From NCBI RefSeq assembly GCF_011045015.1, contig NZ_JAAKZY010000104.1, forward strand, positions 1 to 34,811: DNA of 34,811 bases, read 5' to 3'. Source of the stretch: Streptomyces scabichelini. GTDB taxonomy: Bacteria; Actinomycetota; Actinomycetes; Streptomycetales; Streptomycetaceae. Every line of letters begins with the position of its first letter. The stretch's first letter is position 1. Of this stretch, positions 14,259-22,850 are shown piece by piece. The notes under the pieces are model-generated. The model had not been told where the DNA came from and made no database searches. It saw only the letters and a program-made list of their open reading frames with translations. The position numbers were made by a program, and so were the translations under genes.

Positions 14259-15549
14259 CCTGCCTGACCTGCCCGAGCTTTCCGTGAGCGAGCTGCTCGA
14301 CCTGGACCGGCGACACGTCTGGCATCCGTACGGGCCGATGCCCGGCCGTCAGGAACCGCTCGTCGTGGAGTCGGCGAGCGGGGTACGGCTGAGGATCGCC
14401 GGCGAGCCGGGCGAGCTGGTGGACGGCATGTCCTCCTGGTGGTCGGCCATCCACGGCTACAACCACCCCGTGCTCAACGACGCGGTGCGCGAGCAGCTCG
14501 GGCGGATGAGCCACGTCATGTTCGGCGGGCTCACGCACGAGCCCGCCGTGCGCCTGGCGAAGCGTCTTGTCGACATGTCACCCGAGGGCCTCGAGCATGT
14601 CTTCCTCGCGGACTCCGGCTCGGTCTCGGTCGAGGTCGCGGTCAAGATGTGCCTGCAGTACTGGCGTTCACTCGGCCGTCCGGGCAAGCAGCGCCTGCTG
14701 ACCTGGCGCGGCGGCTACCACGGCGACACCTGGCAGCCGATGTCCATCTGCGATCCCGAGGGCGGGATGCACGAGCTGTGGCAGGGGGTGCTGCCCCGGC
14801 AGGTGTTCGCGGATCCACCTCCGCCCGAGTACGAGGAGGCGTACGCGGATCAGCTGCGCTCGCTGATCGAGCGCCACGCCGATGAGCTGGCCGCGGTGAT
14901 CGTGGAGCCGGTGGTGCAGGGCGCTGGCGGGATGCGGTTCCACTCCCCCGCGTATCTGCGGGTGCTGCGCGAGGCGTGCGACGCGTACGGCGTGCTGCTC
15001 GTGTTCGACGAGATCGCGACCGGGTTCGGGCGTACGGGTGCGCTGTTCGCGGCGGACCACGCGGGGGTGACGCCGGATGTGATGTGCGTGGGCAAGGCTC
15101 TGACCGGCGGCTATATGACGATGGCGGCCACGCTGTGCACGTCACGGGTCGCCGAGGGGATCTCGCGGGGCGAGGTCCCGGTGCTCGCCCACGGCCCGAC
15201 CTTCATGGGCAATCCGCTGGCCGCCGCCGTGGCCTGTGCCTCCATCGATGTGCTCCTCGGCCAGGACTGGCAGACCGAGGTCAAGCGCATCGAGACGGGG
15301 TTGCGGGAGGGGCTGGCTCCGGCTTCGGAGCTCCCGGGTGTCAGGGACGTACGGGTCCTCGGGGCCATCGGCGTCGTGCAGTTGGACCACGAGGTCGACA
15401 TGGCGGCGGCGACGCGTGCGGCGGTGCGGGAGGGTGTGTGGCTGCGGCCGTTCCGCGACCTCGTCTACACGATGCCGCCGTACGTCACGGGCGACGCGGA
15501 CGTGGCGCGGATCGCGCGCGCGGTGTGCGCGGCGGCGCGGGAAGGGTGA
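14251..15549 (+). CDS. bioA: Adenosylmethionine-8-amino-7-oxononanoate aminotransferase
   Basis: The 432-residue class-III aminotransferase makes 7,8-diaminopelargonate, using SAM as amino donor. Marks are HVWHPYGPM near the N-terminus, DGMSSWWSAIHGYNHP (58-73), FLADSGSVSVEVAVKM (118-133), Asp253 (FDEIATGFGR) and PLP-binding Lys282 (VGKALTGGYMTMAAT). The ATG at 14251 overlaps the bioB stop (ATGCCTGA), indicating translational coupling; an in-frame GTG at 14227 is less likely. The first codons after ATG are a 9-base tandem repeat (CCTGACCTG twice), giving PDLPDLPEL, and the bioB stop lies within it. Confidence 0.96.
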   Translation: MPDLPDLPELSVSELLDLDRRHVWHPYGPMPGRQEPLVVESASGVRLRIAGEPGELVDGMSSWWSAIHGYNHPVLNDAVREQLGRMSHVMFGGLTHEPAVRLAKRLVDMSPEGLEHVFLADSGSVSVEVAVKMCLQYWRSLGRPGKQRLLTWRGGYHGDTWQPMSICDPEGGMHELWQGVLPRQVFADPPPPEYEEAYADQLRSLIERHADELAAVIVEPVVQGAGGMRFHSPAYLRVLREACDAYGVLLVFDEIATGFGRTGALFAADHAGVTPDVMCVGKALTGGYMTMAATLCTSRVAEGISRGEVPVLAHGPTFMGNPLAAAVACASIDVLLGQDWQTEVKRIETGLREGLAPASELPGVRDVRVLGAIGVVQLDHEVDMAAATRAAVREGVWLRPFRDLVYTMPPYVTGDADVARIARAVCAAAREG

Positions 15550-15575
15550 GCAGGGAGCTTGAGCGGGGAGATGCC

Positions 15576-16364
15576 ATGCCGGTACTGGTGATCACGGGGA
15601 CGGGCACGGAGGTCGGCAAGACGGTCACGACCGCGGCCGTCGCCGCGGCCGCCGTCGCCGCCGGACGGTCCGTGGCCGTGCTCAAGCCCGCACAGACGGG
15701 CGTACGTCCGGACGAGCGCGGGGACGCCGACGAGGTGGCCCGGCTCGCGGGCGCGGTGACGGCGCTCGAACTCGCCCGGTTTCCCGAGCCGTTGGCGCCC
15801 GCGACGGCCGCACGGAGGGCCGGTCTCGCGCCGGTGCGGGCGTCCGAAGTGGCGGAGGCGGCGGGCAAGCTGGCCGCCGAGCACGACCTTGTGCTGGTCG
15901 AGGGGGCGGGCGGGCTGCTCGTACGTTTCGACGACGAGGGCGGCACGCTGGCGGACGCGGCACGCCTGCTGGACGCACCTGTGCTGGTGGTGGCCTCCGC
16001 CGGACTCGGCACCCTCAACACGACGGAGCTGACCGCCCGCGAACTGCGCGCCCGGCAGCTCCACTTGCTCGGCGTCGTCGTGGGCAGCTGGCCGAACGAG
16101 CCGGATCTCGCCTCGCGTTGCAACCTCGCGGACCTTCCGGCGGTGGCGGGGGCCCCGCTGCTGGGGGCGGTTCCCGAGGGTGTGGGGCGGCTGCGGCCCG
16201 CCGACTTCCGGGCTGCCGCGCCGAGTTGGCTGGCGCCGCCGCTGGGTGGGACGTGGGATGCGGATGCGTTCACCGCGGCGCAGGCGGCAGAGCAGGCGCG
16301 CGGGTGGGCCCACACAGGACGACCGACGGGTGAGCGGGCGCCTGCGGGGGGACAATCGCGGTAA
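15576..16364 (+). CDS. bioD: Dethiobiotin synthetase
   Basis: The 262-residue ATPase closes the ureido ring of dethiobiotin. The P-loop is GTGTEVGKT (8-16); the substrate-binding KPAQTG and EGAGGLLV motifs follow. GGGGAG precedes the ATG at 15576, 26 bases after the bioA stop. It is somewhat longer than usual (about 225-240 residues) because of a C-terminal tail after the PPLGG segment that looks disordered (ERAPAGGQSR at its end). It ends the bioB-bioA-bioD run. Confidence 0.95.
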   Translation: MPVLVITGTGTEVGKTVTTAAVAAAAVAAGRSVAVLKPAQTGVRPDERGDADEVARLAGAVTALELARFPEPLAPATAARRAGLAPVRASEVAEAAGKLAAEHDLVLVEGAGGLLVRFDDEGGTLADAARLLDAPVLVVASAGLGTLNTTELTARELRARQLHLLGVVVGSWPNEPDLASRCNLADLPAVAGAPLLGAVPEGVGRLRPADFRAAAPSWLAPPLGGTWDADAFTAAQAAEQARGWAHTGRPTGERAPAGGQSR

Positions 16365-16390
16365 TCCCAGTCGCCCAGGGGAGGTCTCCA

Positions 16391-17080
16391 ATGCGACCAC
16401 GCGGCTCCCGGACCACCAAGTCCGGCCGGATAGCACCGGCCCCGGTCCACCACCCGGTCTTCGCCCGCTTCTACGCCAAGTTGAGTGTCGCCTCCGAGCC
16501 GGCCATCGGCCCGCACCGCGACGAGCTGCTGGCGGGACTCTCGGGCCGGGTGATCGAGATCGGCGCCGGCAACGGACTGAACTTCGCCCACTACCCGAGC
16601 ACCGTCTCGGAGGTCGTCGCCATCGAACCCGAGCGCAGCCTGCGGCAGCTGGCGGTGACCGCGGCCCTGCGCTCCGACGTGCCCGTCGACGTGGTGCCGG
16701 GTGTCGCGGAGGCGCTGCCGGTCAAGAGCGAGGCGTTCGACGCGGCGGTCGCGTCGCTGGTGCTGTGCAGCGTACGAGACGTGCCGAGGGCCCTGGCCGA
16801 GATACGCCGCGTCCTGCGCCCCGGCGGCGAGCTGCGGTTCTTCGAGCACGGCAAGGGCGGCGGCGCGGCGATGGGCGTCACCCAGCGGGTCCTGGACCAC
16901 ACTGTGTGGCCGCTGCTGTTCGGCGGCTGTCATGTGAGCCGGGACGTCCTCGGCGCGTTGCGGGACGCCGGGTACGAACTGGGCCCGTACCGGCGGGTGT
17001 TGGTACCCGAGAGGGGGCTGCGTACGCCGTCCTCGTACTGCGTGATCGGTACGGCGCGCCGCCCCGACCTCAAGGACTAG
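16391..17080 (+). CDS. Class I SAM-dependent methyltransferase
   Basis: The 229-residue protein has the class I fold: motif I VIEIGAGNGLNFAHYP (54-69), the acidic end of strand 2 (AIEPE, 77-81), and motif post-I/II (AFDAAVASLVLCSVRD, then LRPGGELRFFEHG). It resembles the METTL7/UbiE-like Methyltransf_11 group; the substrate is unknown. GGGGAGGTCTCC precedes the ATG, 26 bases after bioD, so read-through from the biotin operon is possible. It lacks BioC features. Its stop is in a 15-base tandem repeat. Confidence 0.85.
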   Translation: MRPRGSRTTKSGRIAPAPVHHPVFARFYAKLSVASEPAIGPHRDELLAGLSGRVIEIGAGNGLNFAHYPSTVSEVVAIEPERSLRQLAVTAALRSDVPVDVVPGVAEALPVKSEAFDAAVASLVLCSVRDVPRALAEIRRVLRPGGELRFFEHGKGGGAAMGVTQRVLDHTVWPLLFGGCHVSRDVLGALRDAGYELGPYRRVLVPERGLRTPSSYCVIGTARRPDLKD

Positions 17081-17112
17081 AGCCTCAAGGACTAGAGCCT
17101 CAAGGACAAGGA
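17068..17112 (+). repeat. 15-base tandem repeat over the methyltransferase stop
   Basis: CCTCAAGGACTAGAG occurs at 17068-17082 and 17083-17097, followed by a diverged third unit (17098-17112). The TAG stop (17078-17080) is in the first unit and is repeated in the second. Confidence 0.9.
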
Positions 17113-17147
17113 CCAGGGCTCCCTCCAGGACCAGAGCCCCTTCAGGA

Positions 17148-17519
17148 TCACAGGCTCCACTGCCGCAGTTCGCGCGTGATGTCCTGCACGGTCGCATCGC
17201 CGGTCTTCACCAGGCGGGCGAGGTCGCGGACCTGCTCGGGAGAGGTGACGACCTTCAGGCCGCTGGCGACGAGATAGGCGTACGCGACGGCCATGGCGAA
17301 CATCGCGTTGGAGCGTTCGAGTGCCGGGACGTGCAGCAGGAGCTGAAGCAGCGCGGCGGCGCGGGCGTGCGGGCTGTCGTAGACGGGAACGCCGAATATC
17401 TCCGCCTCGTGCCGGCTGACCGCGGCGACGAGGGCTCCCCAGTCGGTGACCTGGGGATCTCCCGGAGTCTTCTGTTCGGCGACCATGAGCAGCCAGGCAA
17501 GATCGACTCTGACGTTCAA
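17148..17519 (-). CDS. Doc/Fic-like toxin with degenerate active-site motif
   Basis: The 123-residue helical protein aligns with P1 Doc in its second half: HVPALERSNAMFAMAVAYAY (63-82) lies where Doc has HIFNDANKRTAL, followed by a matching SGLKVVTSPEQVRDL segment. His63 is kept, but the Asp, Asn, Lys and Arg of HxFx(D/E)ANKR are Leu67, Arg69, Ser70 and Asn71. Kinase activity of the Doc type is therefore doubtful. The TTG start at 17519 is inferred from its 4-base distance to the antitoxin stop; an ATG at residue 12 (17486) is an alternative. It follows a RHH antitoxin in a typical TA order. Confidence 0.75.
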   Translation of the reverse strand: MNVRVDLAWLLMVAEQKTPGDPQVTDWGALVAAVSRHEAEIFGVPVYDSPHARAAALLQLLLHVPALERSNAMFAMAVAYAYLVASGLKVVTSPEQVRDLARLVKTGDATVQDITRELRQWSL

Positions 17520-17523
17520 GGGC

Positions 17524-17751
17524 TCAGCGACGGCCTTCTCGCTCCGGGCCGAACTCCTCGGCGAACACGGACTCGTACTGCTTCATGAAGTCGGCCGCGG
17601 CCTCGACAAAGGTGTGGCCCACTTCCCCGGTGTCCTGTTTGACCAGCTCTTCGATGTAGCGGTTGACGCTCATGCCGCGGGCCAGGGCTCGCTCGCGCGC
17701 GGCCCGGGCGGTGCCCTCGTCCACGCGTACGTTCAATTGAGTCTTCGCCAT
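17524..17751 (-). CDS. Ribbon-helix-helix antitoxin
   Basis: The 75-residue protein has an N-terminal ribbon-helix-helix: strand KTQLNVRVDEGTA (3-15), helix ARERALARGM and helix SVNRYIEELVKQ, ending near residue 39. The acidic remainder (EAAADFMKQYESVFAEEF) would wrap the toxin. It is the first gene of the pair and should autoregulate; the dyad GCTAGC at 17760-17779 lies directly upstream. The ATG at 17751 fits the domain start. Confidence 0.88.
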   Translation of the reverse strand: MAKTQLNVRVDEGTARAARERALARGMSVNRYIEELVKQDTGEVGHTFVEAAADFMKQYESVFAEEFGPEREGRR

Positions 17752-17759
17752 GCTTTGAA

Positions 17760-17812
17760 GCTAGCGCCAGGGTGCTAGCAGAGCAAGGGGGCATCCACTA
17801 AGGGTGCCCCTT
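17760..17812. promoter_or_regulatory. Dyads upstream of the toxin-antitoxin operon
   Basis: GCTAGC at 17760-17765 and 17774-17779 are separated by eight bases, just before the antitoxin ATG. A second dyad, 17785-17793 with 17805-17812 (AAGGGG(G)CA/TGCCCCTT, one bulged base), lies further upstream. Both suit binding by a RHH autorepressor; which one is used is not known. Confidence 0.5.
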
Positions 17813-17856
17813 ACATCAAACTCAGGGGCATCGACCTGCGACGGAGACCGACTCGG

Positions 17857-17920
17857 ACTTGGGAGGGATACCAAGTGTGCGCGGGATCACATTAGGCTCG
17901 CCCGCGGACACCGAAGTCCG
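17857..17920 (+). promoter_or_regulatory. Inverted repeats upstream of the ABC exporter
   Basis: ACTTGG (17857-17862) and CCAAGT (17871-17876) form a perfect dyad with an 8-base spacer. CGGAC/GTCCG (17905-17909, 17916-17920) can form a hairpin just before the ribosome site AGGAGG (17925-17930). The first is an operator candidate. Confidence 0.4.
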
Positions 17921-17935
17921 ACCTAGGAGGCGGCC

Positions 17936-18838
17936 TTGCCCACAGCAGCTGCGGAGCACGTCCTCGGGCGCACCGACGCCGAGGAGATCGCGGCCCGCGC
18001 CCGTGGTCTGACCAAGGCGTACGGCACGGGCGAGACGACCGTGCTCGCTCTCGACTCGGTCGACGTGGACATCGCGCGTGGCCGCTTCACCGCGGTCATG
18101 GGCCCGTCGGGCTCGGGGAAGTCCACGCTGATGCACTGTCTGGCGGGTCTCGACACCGTGTCGGCCGGACAGGTGTGGCTCGGTGACACCGAGATCACCG
18201 GGCTGAAGGAGCGCGAGCTGACACGGCTGCGCCGGGACCGGATCGGCTTCATGTTCCAGTCGTTCAACCTGATCCCGACGCTGAACGCCATCGAGAACAT
18301 CACGCTGCCCATGGACATCGCGGGCAAGAAGCCCGACGAGAAGTGGCTGGACCAGGTCATCGACACGCTCGGCCTGCGGGACCGCCTCAAGCACCGGCCC
18401 GCGCAGCTGTCCGGCGGCCAGCAGCAGCGCGTCGCCTGCGCCCGCGCGCTGGCCTCGCGCCCCGAGCTGATCTTCGCCGACGAACCGACGGGCAACCTCG
18501 ACTCGCGGGCCGGGCTCGAAGTCCTCGGCTTCCTGCGGAGCGCCGTCGACGAACTGGGCCAGACCGTCGTCATGGTCACGCACGACCCGGGCGCGGCCGC
18601 CCACTCCGACCTGGTGCTGTTCCTCGGGGACGGGCGGATCGTGGACGAGATGGCGCGGCCCTCGGCGGAGGCCGTGCTGGAGCGCATGAAGAGGTTCGAC
18701 ACCATCCGCGGGACGTTCGAGGACGGCGCTGCCCCCGATCAGGGCATCGCCCCCGACAAGGGTGTCGCACTCGACAAGGGCGTCGCTCCCGACCAAGGCG
18801 TCGCTCCCGACCCGGGCATCGCCCCCGACCAGGACTGA
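17936..18838 (+). CDS. MacB/LolD-type ABC transporter ATPase
   Basis: The 300-residue ATPase has Walker A GPSGSGKST (56-64), Q-loop Gln108, signature LSGGQQQR (158-165), Walker B LIFADE (178-183) and switch His216. It belongs to the group that powers FtsX-like permeases such as the one downstream. The TTG at 17936 is accepted because TAGGAGG lies seven bases upstream. The C-terminus beyond about 262 is five hexapeptide repeats (A-(P/L)-D-x-G-(V/I), 266-295) encoded by 18-base tandem units. That tail is not part of the ATPase fold. Confidence 0.93.
   Translation: MPTAAAEHVLGRTDAEEIAARARGLTKAYGTGETTVLALDSVDVDIARGRFTAVMGPSGSGKSTLMHCLAGLDTVSAGQVWLGDTEITGLKERELTRLRRDRIGFMFQSFNLIPTLNAIENITLPMDIAGKKPDEKWLDQVIDTLGLRDRLKHRPAQLSGGQQQRVACARALASRPELIFADEPTGNLDSRAGLEVLGFLRSAVDELGQTVVMVTHDPGAAAHSDLVLFLGDGRIVDEMARPSAEAVLERMKRFDTIRGTFEDGAAPDQGIAPDKGVALDKGVAPDQGVAPDPGIAPDQD
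18731..18820 (+). repeat. 18-base tandem repeats encoding the ATPase C-terminal tail
   Basis: Five full units begin at 18731, 18749, 18767, 18785 and 18803, with a partial sixth up to the stop. They encode hexapeptides APDQGI, APDKGV, ALDKGV, APDQGV and APDPGI. Confidence 0.9.
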
Positions 18839-18849
18839 GGCAGGCCGTC

Positions 18850-21417
18850 GTGCTGAAGGCGACACTCCGGAGTTTCCTCGCGCACAAGGGACGGCTGCTG
18901 CTCTCCGCGCTGGCCGTCGTCCTGTCCGTGGCGTTCGTCGCGGGCAGCCTGATCTTCTCGGACACGGTCACCCGCACCTTCGACCGGCTCTTCGCGTCCA
19001 CGTCGGCCGACGTGACCGTCATGCCGCGCGAGGACCTCGAGTCACAGCTCCCTTCCGGGGCGGTCGAGACCGTGCCCGCGAGCCTCGCGGACCGTATCGC
19101 CGAGGTCGACGGGGTCGCCGACACCCATGTGGACGTTTCGGTCGAGAACATCACCGTCGTCGACAGCGACAACGAGTCGGTGGGCCCGACCACGGGCGCC
19201 CCCACCATCGCCAACGACTGGTACGTCACCGACCGCAGCCCCGTGGAACTGACCTCGGGCCATGAGCCGAAGGGGCCCGGCGAGGCACTCATCGACGCGG
19301 ACACGGCCGACAAGAAGGACGTCAGCATCGGCGACACGCTGACCGTGATCGCGCAGCCGGGTTCGTTCAAGGTGGAGATCGTCGGCATCGCGACCTTCAC
19401 CACCACCAATCCCGGTGCGGCGCTCGTCTTCCTCGACGGCCCGACCGCGCAGACCAAGCTGCTGGGCCGGACCGGAGTCGGCACCAGCATCCAGGTGGAC
19501 GCCGCGGAGGGCGTGAGCGACGCCGCGCTCAAGCAACGTGTCGCCGACCGGCTCGACACCGGCACCTACGAGGTGGAGACCGCCGACGAGCAGGCCGAGA
19601 CCGCCGCCTCCGAACTCGGCGGATTCCTCGACGTGATCAAGTACGTGATGCTCGGCTTCGCCGGTATCGCCGTCCTGGTCGGGGTCTTCCTGATCGTCAA
19701 CACCTTCTCCATGCTGATCGCCCAGCGCACCCGTGAGCTGGGCCTGTTGCGCGCGCTGGGCGCCGACCGACGGCAGGTGCGCCGGTCGGTGCTCACGGAG
19801 GCGACCCTGCTGGGCCTCGTGGGCTCCACGCTCGGCCTGGCCGCGGGGATCGGGCTCGCGTTCGGGCTGATCGAGCTCATGGGCCTGCTCGGCATGAACA
19901 TCAAGTCGACGGAGATGGTCATCGGCTGGGCGACTCCGGTCTCGGCGTACGTCGTCGGGGTCGGCGTGACGTTCGTCGCGGCGTATCTGCCGGCTCGGCG
20001 GGCGGCCGGGGTGTCGCCGATGGCCGCGCTCGCCGACGCCGAAATCGCCGGTGTGGGGCGGCCGTTGCGGGTTCGCGCCGTGGTGGGGACGATCGTCGGA
20101 GCGCTCGGCGCCGCCGCGCTCGTCGGGTGCGTGACCGCCACGGAGACCTCGTCCGCCGCCTCCTTCCTGGGACTCGGCGTCGTGCTGACCCTCATCGCGA
20201 CCGTGATCGCCGGGCCGCTCCTCGTACGCCCCGTGATCCGCGTCCTCGGCGGCGTGTTCCCAGCGGTGTTCGGCTCGATCGGCCGCATGAGCCAGCGCAA
20301 CGCACTGCGCAACCCACGTCGCACGGGTGCCACCGCGGCGGCGCTGATGGTCGGCCTCGCCCTGGTCGGCGGGATGTCCGTGGCGAGCGCGTCCATGACC
20401 AAGTCCTTCGACGAGCAGATCGACAAGACGCTGGGCGCCGACTTCGTGGTGCAGAACAGCAACTTCCAGCCGTTCCCGCAGGAGGTCACCGAGAAGGTGG
20501 ACGACACGGACGGTGTGGGACTCGTCGTGCGCCAGCGGTTCGCGCCGGTCGCGGTCCGGCTGCCGGACGGCGACCGCGTCGAGACGGCCGCGGCGGGCTA
20601 CGAACGCGACCTCGACGAGGTCGCGCGCATCACGTACGCGCAGGGCGACACGGCGGCCGCGCTCGCGGACGGGAACATGGCCATGGACATCGACTTCGCC
20701 GAGGACCACGACGTACGCGTCGGCAGCACGATCCCCGTCGAGTTCCCGGGCAACCGGCGGACCGAACTGAGGGTGGCGGCGCTCACCGACCAGGACGGCG
20801 GCGAGGGCTTCGGCGCGCAGGGAGGTATGTACTTCGGCTTCGGGACGATGGAGCGGTACGTGCCCGGCGGTCAGGACTCGGCGGTGTACGTGAACGCCGC
20901 CTCGGGCACCTCCGTCGACACGCTGCGCGAACGCCTGGAGCAGGCGCTCGACCCGTATCCGCAGGTGCAGGTGCGCGACCAGGCCGACTACAAGGAGCTG
21001 ATCCGCAACCAGATCGCCGTACTGCTCTATCTGGTCTACGCCCTGCTGGGCCTGGCGATCGTGATCGCGGTGCTCGGAGTGGTCAACACCCTCGCCCTGT
21101 CGGTCGTGGAGCGCACGCGCGAGATCGGGCTGCTGCGCGCGATCGGTCTTGCCCGGCGGCAGTTGCGGCGGATGATCCGGCTGGAGTCGGTGGTGATCGC
21201 CGTGTTCGGTGCGGTCCTCGGGCTCGCGCTGGGGCTCGTGTGGGGCGTGTGCGTGCAGCAGGTCCTGGCCCTGCAGGGTATGAACGCGCTCGCGATCCCG
21301 TGGGGCACCATCGTCGCGGTCGTGGTGGGCTCGGCGGTCGTGGGCATCGTGGCGGCGCTGCTGCCCGCGTTGCGTGCCTCGCGCATGAACGTGCTGGCGG
21401 CCATCGCTCACGAGTGA
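18850..21417 (+). CDS. MacB-like ABC transporter permease with two FtsX domains
   Basis: The 855-residue permease has an N-terminal helix (about 17-37), a large external domain, a three-helix FtsX domain (about 270-400, containing NTFSMLIAQRTRELGLLRAL), a fourth helical block, a second external domain and a C-terminal FtsX domain (about 720-850, with NTLALSVVERTREIGLLRAI). This is the duplicated FtsX form common in actinomycetes. With the ATPase it probably exports a lipid, peptide or drug; the substrate is unknown. The GTG at 18850 follows the ATPase stop by 11 bases. Confidence 0.92.
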   Translation: MLKATLRSFLAHKGRLLLSALAVVLSVAFVAGSLIFSDTVTRTFDRLFASTSADVTVMPREDLESQLPSGAVETVPASLADRIAEVDGVADTHVDVSVENITVVDSDNESVGPTTGAPTIANDWYVTDRSPVELTSGHEPKGPGEALIDADTADKKDVSIGDTLTVIAQPGSFKVEIVGIATFTTTNPGAALVFLDGPTAQTKLLGRTGVGTSIQVDAAEGVSDAALKQRVADRLDTGTYEVETADEQAETAASELGGFLDVIKYVMLGFAGIAVLVGVFLIVNTFSMLIAQRTRELGLLRALGADRRQVRRSVLTEATLLGLVGSTLGLAAGIGLAFGLIELMGLLGMNIKSTEMVIGWATPVSAYVVGVGVTFVAAYLPARRAAGVSPMAALADAEIAGVGRPLRVRAVVGTIVGALGAAALVGCVTATETSSAASFLGLGVVLTLIATVIAGPLLVRPVIRVLGGVFPAVFGSIGRMSQRNALRNPRRTGATAAALMVGLALVGGMSVASASMTKSFDEQIDKTLGADFVVQNSNFQPFPQEVTEKVDDTDGVGLVVRQRFAPVAVRLPDGDRVETAAAGYERDLDEVARITYAQGDTAAALADGNMAMDIDFAEDHDVRVGSTIPVEFPGNRRTELRVAALTDQDGGEGFGAQGGMYFGFGTMERYVPGGQDSAVYVNAASGTSVDTLRERLEQALDPYPQVQVRDQADYKELIRNQIAVLLYLVYALLGLAIVIAVLGVVNTLALSVVERTREIGLLRAIGLARRQLRRMIRLESVVIAVFGAVLGLALGLVWGVCVQQVLALQGMNALAIPWGTIVAVVVGSAVVGIVAALLPALRASRMNVLAAIAHE

Positions 21418-21462
21418 TTGACTCGCGGACGGCCTCAAACCCCTTGTCGGCGAGGAGAGTTC

Positions 21463-22368
21463 ATGTCGCATCCCGCGCCCCTCCGACCCTTTCGCTTCGG
21501 CGTCAACCTGGTCACCCCAGCACCCGCCGAGGAATGGCGAGCGAAGTGCCGTCGGGCCGAGGAACTCGGTTACGACGTGATCCTGGTCCCCGACCACCTC
21601 GGGATGGTCGCCCCGTTCCCGGCGCTGGTCGCCGCGGCCGAGGCCACCGAACGACCGCGGCTCGGCACGTTCGTGCTCAACGCCGGCTTCTGGAACCCCG
21701 CACTGCTGGCCCGCGAGGTCGCCGCCACGGACGCGCTGACGGGCGGCCGCCTCGAACTCGGCCTCGGCACCGGATACGTACAGGCGGAGCATGACACCGC
21801 GGGCCTCCCCTGGGGCTCACCGCGCGAGCGCGTGGACCATCTGGTGCGTACGGTCGAGGAGTTGGACCGGCTGCTGGGCTCGACGGACCACCAACCGCAG
21901 CCCGTGCAGAAGCCGCGGGTGCCACTGCTCATCGGCGGCAACGGCGACCGCATGCTGAAGCTCACCGCCGAGCACGCCGACATCGCGGCCTTCACCGGCG
22001 CGCGTGCGGTACCGGACAGCCCGACCGGAACGCTGGCGCCGATCACGGCCGAGGAACTCGACGAGCGCGTGGCCACGTACCGGCGCCTCGCGGCCGACCG
22101 TAAGGAGCCCGCGGAGCTGAATCTGCTCATCCAGATGGTGGTCGTCACCGACGACCGCAGTGCCACGGTCCAGGAGTGGCTGCCTCTCGTACCGCATCTG
22201 ACCGAGGAGCAGATCCTCGAGCTGCCGATCATCCTGGTGGGGCCCTTGGACCGGATCGTCGAACAGGTGCGGGCGCAGCGGGAACGGTACGGGTTCTCGT
22301 ATCTCACCGTTCTGGAGCCGTACATGGAGGCCCTCGGGCCCGTGATCGAGGCGCTGCGCGGCGAGTGA
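21463..22368 (+). CDS. LLM-class (F420-dependent) oxidoreductase
   Basis: The 301-residue protein is a luciferase-like TIM barrel. The motifs YDVILVPDHLG, RLELGLGTGYVQAEHD and VPLLIGGNGDRMLKLTAEHAD are typical of actinobacterial F420-dependent members of the TIGR03621 type. The substrate is unknown. GAGGAGAG precedes the ATG at 21463. It lies 45 bases after the permease stop and may be read from the same transcript. Confidence 0.88.
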   Translation: MSHPAPLRPFRFGVNLVTPAPAEEWRAKCRRAEELGYDVILVPDHLGMVAPFPALVAAAEATERPRLGTFVLNAGFWNPALLAREVAATDALTGGRLELGLGTGYVQAEHDTAGLPWGSPRERVDHLVRTVEELDRLLGSTDHQPQPVQKPRVPLLIGGNGDRMLKLTAEHADIAAFTGARAVPDSPTGTLAPITAEELDERVATYRRLAADRKEPAELNLLIQMVVVTDDRSATVQEWLPLVPHLTEEQILELPIILVGPLDRIVEQVRAQRERYGFSYLTVLEPYMEALGPVIEALRGE

Positions 22369-22424
22369 CCGTCCGGATCGTGGAATCCGGTGTCCGTCCC
22401 ACGCGCTCGTGATGGGATCGGGCC

Positions 22425-22850
22425 ATGACTGATCTTCGGATACGGGCCGCCACGCCCGACGACCTCGACGCCGTCCTCGCCTTCTGGAAGGTGGCCGCCG
22501 AGGGCACCAGCATCAGCGACGACCGGGACGGCGTGGAGCGCCTCGTCGCCCGTGATCCCGAGGCGCTGATCATCGCCGAGTCGGACGGGGAGCCGGTGGG
22601 CACGGTCATCGCGGGCTTCGACGGCTGGCGCTGCCATCTGTACCGGCTCGCGGTGCACCCGGCGCAGCGGCGGCAGGGCGTCGGTTCGGCACTCCTCGCC
22701 GCGGCGGAGGAGCGGTTCGTACGCCTTGGCGGGCGCCGGGGCGACGCCATGGTGCTGGAGCGCAACGAGACCGCACATCATGCGTGGCGGGCGGCGGGGT
22801 ACACGCCCGAGGAACACTGGCGGAGGTGGGTGAAACCGCTCGGCGAGTGA
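22425..22850 (+). CDS. GNAT-family N-acetyltransferase
   Basis: The 141-residue protein begins LRIRAATPDDLDAVLAFW and contains the acetyl-CoA loop of motif A, LAVHPAQRRQGVGSALL (about 76-92, Q/R-x-x-G-x-G/A). ERNETAHHAWRAAGY closes the fold. Acceptor substrate unknown. There is no strong ribosome site before the ATG. Confidence 0.9.
   Translation: MTDLRIRAATPDDLDAVLAFWKVAAEGTSISDDRDGVERLVARDPEALIIAESDGEPVGTVIAGFDGWRCHLYRLAVHPAQRRQGVGSALLAAAEERFVRLGGRRGDAMVLERNETAHHAWRAAGYTPEEHWRRWVKPLGE

Noticed and set aside
16391..17080. Methyltransferase as BioC, because it follows bioD
   Set aside because: It lacks the BioC N-terminal pattern and resembles METTL7/UbiE-like enzymes, so position alone is not enough.
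17936..21417. FtsE/FtsX of the division machinery
   Set aside because: The permease is 855 residues with two FtsX domains and large external parts, while true FtsX is about 300 residues with one.
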